A DNA stretch of 7,501 nucleotides from an uncultured Prevotella sp. (GCA_900546605.1 URDV01000109.1:1-7501), one strand, 5' to 3'; positions 1-6,019 are shown, counted from the first letter of the stretch. Made by a program: numbers and translations. The notes: a model not told the origin generated them from the sequence alone.

Positions 1-143
1 GTACTCAATGGCACATGAGTATAGTACTCAATGGCACATGAGCATAGTACTCAATGGCACATGAGTATAGTACTCAATGGCACATGAGTATAGTACTCAA
101 TGGCACTTGAGTATAGTACTCAATAGCACTTGAGTATAGTACT
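1..143. repeat. 23-bp tandem repeat, six copies, with internal palindromes
   Basis: Six head-to-tail copies of a 23-bp unit lie at 1-23, 24-46, 47-69, 70-92, 93-115 and 116-138. A seventh copy stops after GTACT at 143. Each unit begins GTACTCAA and ends TGAGTATA. The array is cut by the window edge, so its true size is unknown. Differences are few: copy 2 has C for T at unit position 20, copies 5 and 6 have T for A at position 15, and copy 6 also has A for G at position 10. TACTCA (unit 2-7) and TGAGTA (16-21) are inverted repeats, so each unit can form a hairpin. The T at position 15 in copies 5-6 extends that stem to 7 bp. The same arms also pair across unit junctions as TGAGTA-TAG-TACTCA. 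A 23-bp period is not a multiple of three and TAG recurs, so the array is non-coding. There are no unique spacers, so it is not a CRISPR. Confidence 0.95.
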
Positions 144-270
144 ATTTTGATTAATAAATTGAATAGACAGTCTTAAACTTTCTACTCTAAAATATTAGTC
201 ACTTTCCCTTTTTCCATACTAAATTAGTTGTCATCTGTTGGAACGCACACTGGAAAAGTCGAGCCTTTGG
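144..270. other. AT-rich spacer without a recognisable gene
   Basis: This spacer lies between the tandem repeat and the transposase remnant. I see no coding region in it. An imperfect inverted repeat, GTCGAGCC (258-265) and GGCTTGAC (281-288), straddles the stop codon of the remnant and has one non-Watson-Crick position. On the minus strand it is followed by only four T's. It could be a weak terminator or part of the old insertion-sequence end. No clear terminal inverted repeat of an IS could be identified. Confidence 0.5.
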
Positions 271-468
271 CTATTTGTTCGGCTTGACAAAAGTATTATT
301 TTTTTTCATTTTTAGCGTCTTTTTCTCGTACTTTTTAGGCTTCCACATTATCCTTTGTTGTCCTTGCTCACAATGAACAACTGATGGAATTTTATAGCCA
401 ATGCTCATGTGTGGACGTTGAGTTTTAGCGGACACCAATAAATTAAAATAGGAAATGATGGTGCGTAT
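271..468 (-). pseudogene. Remnant of an IS3-type transposase, C-terminal end only
   Basis: The minus-strand reading frame ending at 271 contains RPHMSIGYKIPS, followed about 13 residues later by MWKPKKY. In IS3/IS150-group transposases of Bacteroidetes the integrase core (DDE, rve family) ends in just this way: a helix with YN..RPH, then SIGYKTP, a basic tail and stop. Only about 50 recognisable residues remain (about 319-468). The catalytic DDE residues, the helix-turn-helix OrfA and the OrfA/OrfB frameshift region are all absent. The spacing between YFN and RPH (eight residues) is longer than usual, consistent with decay. The frame stays open upstream to 513, but that part is encoded by the terminator hairpin and is not transposase-like. 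The remnant begins within five bases of the terminator T-tract, so the left breakpoint of the deletion or insertion is there. The family call rests on motif recall only and the exact IS subgroup is uncertain. Confidence 0.6.
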
Positions 469-472
469 GGAG

Positions 473-519
473 AAAAAAGATTCCGTGATTCGACAATAAA
501 AGTTGCGAATCACGGAATC
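473..519 (-). terminator. Intrinsic terminator of the der-lipoprotein transcript
   Basis: A perfect 14-bp inverted repeat pairs 479-492 (GATTCCGTGATTCG) with 506-519 (CGAATCACGGAATC) around a 13-nt loop. On the minus strand it is followed immediately by six T's (478-473). It lies 48 bp past the stop codon of the lipoprotein gene at 568. This is a textbook rho-independent terminator for the leftward transcript. The plus strand has no T-run after the stem, so it appears to act in one direction. Confidence 0.9.
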
Positions 520-567
520 AATTATTATTATTAAAATGTAGAATGAAGAGAATGTTCAAAAAAGAAC

Positions 568-987
568 TTATTGCATGCGCCATTGTTTACCATCATAAAC
601 CATGGGTAGCATAACTTCTTCATTACTGCCATCTTTGTAGCTTACGCTAAGAAAAACGTTCGCCATTTTGTTATTATTGTGCATTTCGGTGCGCAGTAGG
701 CTTACGTCTTTAACGCCTTTTTTTTCTTCGTTTATTTGCTTTTGATGTTGACGCAACATGACAACCATGCGTTGTTTGTAATCAGGTGTAGTTCCATCAC
801 ATGAGTGCATGGCATTTACGTATTCATCAAACTGACCATTGGCTTGCATTTTGTAACAAGTGATAGCCATAGAGTCGGCACCAACAGCACCTTGATCGTG
901 AACCGCCTCATTTGACGTTTTATGGCATGCACTGGGTACAATGGTAAGCAGTAAACTAAAAATGAATAACCAAAGACGTTTCAACAT
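568..987 (-). CDS. Small DUF4878-like lipoprotein, function unknown
   Basis: This 139-aa protein has an N-terminal basic-hydrophobic signal (residues 1-20) ending in VPSAC, so Cys21 is the likely lipidation site. The lipobox is imperfect, with Pro at -3, so lipidation is probable rather than certain. The mature part (about 38-139) looks like the NTF2-like DUF4878 fold common in Bacteroidetes lipoproteins: a helix with an A..Y..M..G.FDEYV pattern, a long charged helix, then strands ending in SYKDGSNEEVMLPMVYDGKQWRMQ, where the terminal G-x-W motif is typical. It begins one base after the der stop codon (TAA-T-ATG), so it should be co-transcribed with der and possibly translationally coupled to it. 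The terminator at 473-519 follows. It presumably sits in the inner leaflet of the outer membrane. No enzymatic motif is visible. The DUF4878 assignment is by pattern recognition and moderately sure. Confidence 0.85.
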   Translation of the reverse strand: MLKRLWLFIFSLLLTIVPSACHKTSNEAVHDQGAVGADSMAITCYKMQANGQFDEYVNAMHSCDGTTPDYKQRMVVMLRQHQKQINEEKKGVKDVSLLRTEMHNNNKMANVFLSVSYKDGSNEEVMLPMVYDGKQWRMQ

Positions 988-988
988 A

Positions 989-2305
989 TTACTTCTGTCT
1001 GATGAAAATGTTGATGGGTGTGCCTGTAAAGTTCCAACGTTCTCGAATCTTATTCTCTAAGAAACGACGATAGGGTTCCTTTACGTACTGAGGTAAATTG
1101 GCATAGAATACGAATGAAGGAATCTGTGTGTTGGGCAACTGAGCGCAATATTTAATCTTGATGTATTTACCTTTGATAGAAGGGGGTGGATATGACTCAA
1201 TAAGGGGAAGCATCTCTTCGTTAAGTTTTGAAGTAGAGATGCGACGTTTGCGAGCCAGGTATACATCTTTAGCCGTTTCAAGCACCTTGAAGATGCGTTG
1301 CTTTGTAAGCGCTGATGCAAAGATGATGGGGAAGTCAACGAAGGGAGCCATGCGATTGCGAATAGCCTCTTCAAAGTGTCGAATAGCTGTATTCGACTTG
1401 TCCTCAACAAGATCCCACTTGTTAACCACTACAACAATACTTTTTGTGTTCTTTTGAATAATCTGCACAATGTTGAGGTCTTGGCTCTCAATGCCGCGTG
1501 TGGCATCAATCATCAAGATACAAACATCAGAGTTTTCAATAGAGCGTATGGCGCGCATTACAGAGTAGAACTCCAAATCCTCAGTTACTTTGTTCTTACG
1601 ACGTATACCTGCTGTATCAACTAAATAAAAGTCGAAACCAAACTTGGTGTATCGCGTAAGAATGCTATCGCGTGTGGTACCTGCTATATTTGTTACAATA
1701 TTACGATCTTCGCCCAAGAAAGCATTAATAATGCTACTTTTACCTGCGTTAGGACGACCTACAACGCTAAAGCGAGGAATGTTGTCTTCAGCCTCGTTGT
1801 TATTATCATCTTTACCCAATTTTTCGATAATGAGGTCAAGCAAATCGCCTGTCCCACTACCAGTAATGGCTGAAATGCAGAAGGGGTCACCTAAGCCTAA
1901 TTTGTAGAATTCGGCAGATGTGTAACGGTCTTCGTTATTGTCGGTTTTGTTAGCACAAAGAATGACAGGCAACTTTGTGCGACGCAAAATAGAGGCAACT
2001 TCAGCATCGAGGTCGGTTATACCATTTTTGATGTCGACAACAAATAGTATGACATCAGCTTCTTCGGTGGCAAGAGTTACTTGTTTGCGAATTTCGCCTT
2101 CGAATACATCGTCTGATTTTACGACCCAACCGCCTGTGTCGACAATTGAGAACTCTTGTTTGCCCCATTCACACTTGCCATACTGACGGTCGCGTGTGGT
2201 GCCTGCTTCGTCGCTGACAATAGCTTGGCGTGTACCCGTAAGGCGATTAAATAGGGTAGATTTGCCGACATTGGGTCGGCCTACTATGGCTACTAATTTT
2301 GACAC
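989..2305 (-). CDS. der: Ribosome-associated double GTPase Der (EngA)
   Basis: Der is an essential GTPase with two tandem G domains that acts in maturation of the 50S ribosomal subunit. The first G domain shows GRPNVGKST (9-17), TTRDR (36-40), DTGG (56-59), NKTD (119-122) and SA (145-146). The second shows GRPNAGKSS (183-191), TTRD (210-213), DTAG (230-233), NKWD (295-298) and SAL (331-333). Residues from about 354 to 438 form the KH-like C-terminal domain. At 438 aa it has normal length and all key residues. The start codon is GTG; no ATG lies in a suitable place upstream, and starting at GTG puts the first P-loop at residue 9, as in other Der proteins. It lies 258 bp downstream of era, in a gap with two inverted repeats but no convincing promoter, and one base before the lipoprotein gene. 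Identity is very sure. Confidence 0.98.
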   Translation of the reverse strand: MSKLVAIVGRPNVGKSTLFNRLTGTRQAIVSDEAGTTRDRQYGKCEWGKQEFSIVDTGGWVVKSDDVFEGEIRKQVTLATEEADVILFVVDIKNGITDLDAEVASILRRTKLPVILCANKTDNNEDRYTSAEFYKLGLGDPFCISAITGSGTGDLLDLIIEKLGKDDNNNEAEDNIPRFSVVGRPNAGKSSIINAFLGEDRNIVTNIAGTTRDSILTRYTKFGFDFYLVDTAGIRRKNKVTEDLEFYSVMRAIRSIENSDVCILMIDATRGIESQDLNIVQIIQKNTKSIVVVVNKWDLVEDKSNTAIRHFEEAIRNRMAPFVDFPIIFASALTKQRIFKVLETAKDVYLARKRRISTSKLNEEMLPLIESYPPPSIKGKYIKIKYCAQLPNTQIPSFVFYANLPQYVKEPYRRFLENKIRERWNFTGTPINIFIRQK

Positions 2306-2335
2306 TTTGTTACTTGTTATTGTGTTTGAGTAATA

Positions 2336-2379
2336 AGGTTGGTGGGTAAAGAGGGGGATATGTAGTGTTCCGCCAACCT
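2336..2379. repeat. Inverted repeat just upstream of der
   Basis: AGGTTGGTGG (2336-2345) and CCGCCAACCT (2370-2379) form a 10-bp stem with one imperfect pair and a 24-nt loop. It ends 31 nt before the der GTG start, so in the leftward transcript it is a 5'-leader hairpin with one A-C mismatch. Read rightward, the imperfect pair becomes G-U and the stem is followed by GTTTT, but no rightward gene precedes it. Possible roles are a leader structure affecting der translation or an mRNA processing site. No role is proven. Confidence 0.6.
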
Positions 2380-2424
2380 GTTTTCATGTAAATGGTTGCT
2401 TGCTCTTTTGTGGCATAGTTGAGC

Positions 2425-2484
2425 TAAGTAGATGTTGAAAATAATATCTATCGATAATATAAAATAATTTTGAACACCTACTTA
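2425..2484. repeat. 60-bp imperfect palindrome between era and der
   Basis: The left arm at 2425-2445 and the right arm at 2464-2484 match as inverted repeats at 18 of 21 positions: TAAGTAG-A-TGTT-G-AAAAT-A-AT pairs with the complement of ATAATTTTGAACACCTACTTA. The centre is AT-rich and includes the 8-bp palindrome TATCGATA (2449-2456), whose centre is slightly offset. It starts 79 bp beyond the era stop codon and ends about 120 bp before the der start. No T-run follows on the minus strand, so it is not a standard terminator. It may be a leader structure, a processing site or the trace of a small mobile element. Confidence 0.7.
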
Positions 2485-2563
2485 TATGTGCTGAGTGGAA
2501 TGCGTAATGATGAATAAGATAATGCATCGTCTTACGGAGTTTCCCACAATGTTGTGCAACTTT

Positions 2564-3445
2564 TTAATCAAGCTTATAGCCGTAGGCTTCAAGACGTTTT
2601 GTGTTGCTACGCCAATCTTTGTCCACCTTTACAAAAATTTCAAGGAAGATGTTTTTGCCAAAAAACTTTTCAAGAGTTTTGCGTGCTTCGGTTGAAACTT
2701 TTTTTAGCGCTACTCCTCGATGGCCAATGATAATACCCTTTTGGCTATCACGTTCAACGTATATGACAGCGTTGATGTGAATGTGCTTATCGTCCTCTTT
2801 GAATTGTTCAACCACTACTTCGACAGCATATGGAATTTCCTTGTCATAATAGAGTAAAATCTTTTCGCGTATAATTTCGGTGACGAAGAAACGGGCAGGT
2901 TTGTCTGTCCATTGGTCCTTACCAAAATAGGGGGGAGAGTCGGGCAACAGTTCTTTAATGCGTTTGAGCACATTCTCTACATTAAACTTTACTTTGGCTG
3001 ATATGGGAAATATTTCAGCCTGAGGTAGGCTTTCATGCCAAAGCTTAACTAATTGCTCTAAATCCTTTTGGTTTGAGATGTCAATCTTATTGATAAGTAC
3101 CAACACTGGTACATTCATCTTTTTTACCTTTTCGAGGAAGTCACTATTTTTGTCGGGCTTTTCAACCACATCAGTCACGTAGAGCAGCACATCAGCATCT
3201 TGCAATGCTGACACAGAGAAGGCAAGCATCTCCTCTTGCAGTTTGTAGTTGGGCTTGAGTACCCCTGGTGTGTCTGAAAAAACAATTTGTGCGTCGTCTG
3301 TGTTGATGATGCCCATAATGCGGTGGCGTGTGGTTTGTGCTTTGAATGTAGCAATGGATATACGCTCACCCATGAGTAAATTCATCAGGGTTGATTTGCC
3401 AACATTAGGATTACCTACAATGTTTACAAAGCCAGCTTTGTGCAT
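2564..3445 (-). CDS. era: GTPase Era
   Basis: Era is a GTPase that binds the 3' end of 16S rRNA and helps mature the 30S subunit, linking ribosome assembly to growth. The G domain shows GNPNVGKST (11-19), TTRHR (38-42, switch region), DTPG (58-61), NKID (119-122) and SAK (149-151). The C-terminal KH domain spans about 205-293 and contains KGIIIGHRG, with the RNA-binding GxxG loop at GHRG (241-244). The length of 293 aa is usual. The ATG at 3443-3445 places the P-loop at residue 11 as expected. Upstream lies a 313-bp non-coding leader with a candidate promoter and an 18-bp stem; downstream, 258 bp separate it from der. The era-der adjacency is common in Bacteroidetes. All functional residues are intact. 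Confidence 0.98.
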   Translation of the reverse strand: MHKAGFVNIVGNPNVGKSTLMNLLMGERISIATFKAQTTRHRIMGIINTDDAQIVFSDTPGVLKPNYKLQEEMLAFSVSALQDADVLLYVTDVVEKPDKNSDFLEKVKKMNVPVLVLINKIDISNQKDLEQLVKLWHESLPQAEIFPISAKVKFNVENVLKRIKELLPDSPPYFGKDQWTDKPARFFVTEIIREKILLYYDKEIPYAVEVVVEQFKEDDKHIHINAVIYVERDSQKGIIIGHRGVALKKVSTEARKTLEKFFGKNIFLEIFVKVDKDWRSNTKRLEAYGYKLD

Positions 3446-3489
3446 ACGCGTTTTTGTTTGATTTTTTATGTGGTTTATGAAAAGTACTG

Positions 3490-3550
3490 AAAGGTTTATA
3501 GTAAGAGATGTTGTAGCTTGAATGCATAATTACTCCTACTATAAACCTTT
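3490..3550 (-). promoter_or_regulatory. Long leader hairpin upstream of era
   Basis: AAAGGTTTATAGTA (3490-3503) is a perfect 14-bp inverted repeat of TACTATAAACCTTT (3537-3550). After one mismatch the stem continues for 3 bp (3505-3507 with 3533-3535), leaving a 25-nt loop that contains the palindrome ATGCAT. In the leftward transcript the hairpin ends 44 nt before the era start codon. It is followed there by only three T's, so termination would be weak; rightward it is followed by five T's. It could be a leader structure, an attenuator, or a bidirectional terminator-like element. Confidence 0.6.
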
Positions 3551-3702
3551 TTGTGGTATTGTTTACAAGCAGCGTTCTTGTTTTATTTAATGGCTTGTGT
3601 GAGGTCTTTTCCAAAAGATCATCTACATTTTGAGCTTTTTGTAACCCTCGGTATGGAACTTGATAGGCTGCGAATAGAATTGAGCCAATATGGCCATTTG
3701 CA

Positions 3703-3710
3703 CAAATCTA
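3703..3710 (-). promoter_or_regulatory. Candidate promoter for era (-7 element TAGATTTG)
   Basis: The minus strand reads TAGATTTG, an exact match to the Bacteroidetes -7 consensus TAnnTTTG, 49 bp past the fabH stop codon. There is no convincing TTTG or TTG at the -33 spacing, so support is moderate. The element is flanked exactly by the 6-bp inverted repeat TTTGCA (3697-3702) and TGCAAA (3711-3716), which could be an operator or chance. Confidence 0.4.
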
Positions 3711-3758
3711 TGCAAAGCTCAAAGTGCTATTGTTCTTCAGTTGTAACGACACGATGTG

Positions 3759-4760
3759 TTATTTAGCGTCGTAACCCCACTTCATGTATGCTGCGCCCCA
3801 TGTGAAACCTGCGCCAAAAGCACAAAGAATGATGTTGTCGCCCTTCTTTAATTGCTTTTCGTAATCCCAAAGAGCTAATGGTAGTGTGCCAGCTGAAGTG
3901 TTACCATAACGCTGAATGTTGAGCATTACTTTGTCCATTGGTAACTCCAAGCGATGAGCTACGGCTTCAATAATGCGCACGTTAGCTTGGTGAGGTACAA
4001 CCCATGCAATGTTTTCGTGTGTCAAATTATTGCGTTCAGCTATTTTAGCACAAGCATCGCTCATGTTAGTGACGGCAAACTTAAACACGGTGCGACCCTC
4101 TTGATGCAAGTAATGCATTCTGTGGTCAATAGTAAAATAGGATGGGCTGCAAACGCTACCGCCTGCTTTCATGCAGAGGAAGGGTAGACCTTTACCATCA
4201 GTACGTAGGTAGCTATCTTGCCATCCCATGCCTTCTTCAGTTGTAGGTTCAACCAATACGGCAGCTGCACCATCGCCAAAGATAGGGCAAGTAGCACGGT
4301 CAGTATAGTCAACAATTGACGACATTTTGTCGGCACCACAAACTACAATCTTTTTGTATCGACCGCTTTGAATCATGCCCGAAGCAGCGTCCATGGCAAA
4401 TAAAAAGCCACAGCAGGCAGCTTGCATATCAATGGCAAAAGCGTTCTTCATGCCTAAACGGCCAATAACGATGCTTGAGGTAGAGGGAAAGTGGTAGTCG
4501 GGAGTAGTGGTAGCAACAATTACGCAGTCAACCTCTTGAGGGTCAGTACCTGTTTTTTCAAGCAACTGCTTGACGGCTTTGCGTGCCATGTAGCTGGTAC
4601 CCAATCCTTCTTCGTTCAATATGCGGCGTTCTTTGATGCCGATGCGTGTCATGATCCACTCATCATTTGTGTCGACCATGCGTGAGAGTTCATCGTTGTT
4701 AAGTACGTATTCAGGTACGTAACCACCTACGCCTGTTATAACTGCATTAATTTTTTCCAT
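3759..4760 (-). CDS. fabH: 3-oxoacyl-ACP synthase III (KAS III)
   Basis: FabH starts type II fatty acid synthesis in the cytoplasm by condensing an acyl-CoA primer with malonyl-ACP. The 333-aa protein has the family landmarks: N-terminal GVGGYVPE (10-17), DEWI.TRIGIKERR (33-46), the nucleophile Cys116 in QAACCGF, FGDGAAA (161-167), the catalytic His257 in VPHQANVRII and Asn287 in RYGNTSAGT. The C-terminal GAGFTWGAAYMKW is also typical. A second cysteine (117) directly follows the nucleophile, where E. coli has Ala. The ATG start gives the standard N-terminus. It lies 533 bp downstream of rpmF, behind a terminator-like hairpin, so it may have its own promoter, although I found no exact Bacteroidetes -7 box in the gap (TAAGCCTTTG near 4803-4812 has the wrong spacing). 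No plsX gene is present beside it. Which primers it uses (acetyl- or branched-chain CoA) cannot be told from sequence alone. Confidence 0.98.
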   Translation of the reverse strand: MEKINAVITGVGGYVPEYVLNNDELSRMVDTNDEWIMTRIGIKERRILNEEGLGTSYMARKAVKQLLEKTGTDPQEVDCVIVATTTPDYHFPSTSSIVIGRLGMKNAFAIDMQAACCGFLFAMDAASGMIQSGRYKKIVVCGADKMSSIVDYTDRATCPIFGDGAAAVLVEPTTEEGMGWQDSYLRTDGKGLPFLCMKAGGSVCSPSYFTIDHRMHYLHQEGRTVFKFAVTNMSDACAKIAERNNLTHENIAWVVPHQANVRIIEAVAHRLELPMDKVMLNIQRYGNTSAGTLPLALWDYEKQLKKGDNIILCAFGAGFTWGAAYMKWGYDAK

Positions 4761-5294
4761 AAGGACTATATGCGTTTACGTTTTTGAACCTTGTTTATGT
4801 GACAAAGGCTTATGATAGAGTTCAGTTAAGACTATGCTTGCCTTGCACCTAATCGTTTGAAAAAGTAGCTGAAAACTATGCCACGTAGCAATTCACTATT
4901 GATAGATTTGCTTAATATCGGTAGGCAGAAGTTTATAATTGGTGTTTAGAAACGATAGTCATGAGTGAACCCATTCCCTAAAGGTGAGGGTATGAAGTTG
5001 ATGACACAATGTGCCTTAGTCAGTGTGAGCCGATGAGTTATGAAAATGTGGCTTCGAGGTCAAAAAAGTATGTTTTTTGTGAAACGGCCTTGTAGCTTCG
5101 CTATGGGTAACTTTTGTTCCGTTAGCATTTGCTTGATGCACGTTTTTATGTAAAAAAATAGCTTAAGAGTTGCATACTCATGGCGTTCATCGTATGTCTG
5201 GATGAGACGCAGACAGGTGAGTAAACGCAAAGAGTTAGCATACAACTCTTAAGCTACTGAAATGTCAAAGCTTACGAGAAAGCCCTTGGTGTGC
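4761..5294. other. Long non-coding gap between rpmF and fabH
   Basis: I see no convincing gene in these 533-534 bases. A 61-codon minus-strand frame (5060-5245) starts inside an inverted-repeat arm, runs through the hairpin and resembles no family I know; I judge it non-coding. The region contains the terminator-like hairpin (5152-5256) and a short A/T hairpin, CAAAAAAGTATGTTTTTTG (5061-5079). Proteobacteria and Firmicutes often carry plsX in this position, but no trace of it can be read here. The stretch about 5045-5160 has the look of a dispersed repeat, which cannot be tested within this window. Confidence 0.6.
5152..5256 (-). terminator. Large terminator-like hairpin after rpmF
   Basis: TAGCTTAAGAGTTG (5159-5172) and CAACTCTTAAGCTA (5243-5256) form a perfect 14-bp stem. 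In minus-strand RNA it can be extended inward by six pairs including two G-U (UAUGCU with AGUAUG), giving about 20 bp. The remaining loop of about 58 nt has its own stem options, TGTCTG with CAGACA and GCGTT with AACGC. Seven T's follow the stem directly on the minus strand (5158-5152). The element begins 38 nt after the rpmF stop, so it fits a rho-independent terminator or attenuator separating rpmF from fabH. The large loop is unusual for a simple terminator. The ends in TA with matching arms would also fit a 98-bp miniature transposable element. Confidence 0.65.
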
Positions 5295-5480
5295 TTACTC
5301 AGCCACTTCCTTAACGATAGCAAGCTTACCACGATAGTAGCCGCAAGTAGGGCATACTGTGTGGTAAATGTGCCAACCACCGCAGTTGGGGCATACTGCC
5401 AATGTAGGAGCAACTGCCTTGTCGTGAGTTCTACGCTTTAGAGTTCTCGTCTTTGATTGTCTTCTTTTAGGATGTGCCAT
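5295..5480 (-). CDS. rpmF: 50S ribosomal protein L32
   Basis: L32 is a small zinc-ribbon protein of the large ribosomal subunit. The 61-aa sequence starts MAHPKRRQSKTRT, the standard L32 N-terminus, followed by a strongly basic segment and a four-cysteine zinc ribbon: CPNC (30-33) and CPTC (43-46). It is therefore the zinc-binding form rather than the cysteine-free paralogue induced under zinc limitation in some bacteria. It lies 57 bp after the DUF177/YceD gene, the classical pairing across bacteria, and is followed after 38 bp by a large terminator-like hairpin. The ATG start is certain from the conserved N-terminus. Confidence 0.98.
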   Translation of the reverse strand: MAHPKRRQSKTRTLKRRTHDKAVAPTLAVCPNCGGWHIYHTVCPTCGYYRGKLAIVKEVAE

Positions 5481-5537
5481 TTTTTTGTAGTATTTTTAGA
5501 ATGATTTTACATGTGGGTTTATTGGCCGATTCTTGTT

Positions 5538-6011
5538 TTAAAAGATGTCATCATCTTCGTTATCATCAGTCAATATGTAGCTAACCATATCTTTGTTGCA
5601 TTCACCCTCGGGGTGGACGCGTTGCATAGGGAGAGACGTTTCAATGATTTCGTAAACTTGCCATGAAAAATCATAGCAAGGATTGTTTGCTTCAAGATAA
5701 AGCATGTCATCCGCATCGCAATCTTCGGGGTCAGCATCTTTCACTTTAAGTGTGTCTGAGGCTTCAACCTCTATTTGCAAAGGGTCTAAACATCGATCGC
5801 AAGCAACGATTACGTTGCCTTTGACCTTTACTTGCACATTGTAAATGTCTCCTGCTGTTGCACGAACAAATATTTCGGCGTGAATGTCTCCGCCGCTTAT
5901 TTCTTCTTGCTCCAGGTCAGCAAAGAAGCGATCAGTCAGCTCAATGTCAAGGCGTTTAGCTGCTTCGGCAACATGCGCCAAATTGATATTTAGGAGGTTT
6001 TCACTTTGCAT
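5538..6011 (-). CDS. DUF177 (YceD family) protein, large-subunit assembly
   Basis: This 157-aa protein belongs to the DUF177/YceD family, which nearly always precedes rpmF and has been linked to 23S rRNA accumulation and large-subunit assembly. The family motif ACDRCLDPL places the conserved CxxC pair at Cys71 and Cys74. The later part has the usual acidic D..YEIIETSLPMQRVHPEGEC, with Cys138 as a possible extra ligand. The C-terminus is very acidic (DDNEDDDIF). The length fits the family in Bacteroidetes. The ATG at 6009-6011 is chosen because the N-terminal INLAHV...F region is family-like and no other Met occurs before residue 103. A candidate promoter ends only 8 bp upstream, so the transcript may have almost no leader. 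rpmF follows after 57 bp, probably co-transcribed. The gene is called yceD in some species. Confidence 0.92.
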   Translation of the reverse strand: MQSENLLNINLAHVAEAAKRLDIELTDRFFADLEQEEISGGDIHAEIFVRATAGDIYNVQVKVKGNVIVACDRCLDPLQIEVEASDTLKVKDADPEDCDADDMLYLEANNPCYDFSWQVYEIIETSLPMQRVHPEGECNKDMVSYILTDDNEDDDIF

Positions 6012-6019
6012 AGCGGCTG

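Larger units (their letters stand above)
3446..3758 (-). other. Non-coding leader region between fabH and era
   Basis: This 313-bp gap has no credible protein; the one open frame on the plus strand has no recognisable content. It holds a candidate promoter about 50 bp beyond the fabH stop (3703-3710) and a long hairpin (3490-3550) close to the era start. I see no T-rich terminator after fabH. If the promoter is used, era has a leader of about 250 nt. Confidence 0.6.

Noticed and set aside
1..143. CRISPR array
   Set aside because: Units are directly abutting, with no unique spacers and no cas genes.
1158..2186. Several plus-strand open frames of 80-100 codons
   Set aside because: All lie opposite der, which has complete GTPase motifs. 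Their composition is that of an antisense shadow.
4803..4812. TAAGCCTTTG on the minus strand as the fabH promoter
   Set aside because: It has four bases between TA and TTTG where the consensus needs two, and no matching -33 box is clear.
4903..4910. TAGATTTG on the plus strand as a promoter
   Set aside because: There is no plus-strand gene downstream, so a chance match in AT-rich DNA is more likely.
5060..5245. 61-codon minus-strand open frame in the rpmF-fabH gap
   Set aside because: It begins inside the arm of the large hairpin and crosses the whole structure, has no recognisable motif, and has no promoter or ribosome-binding signal of its own.
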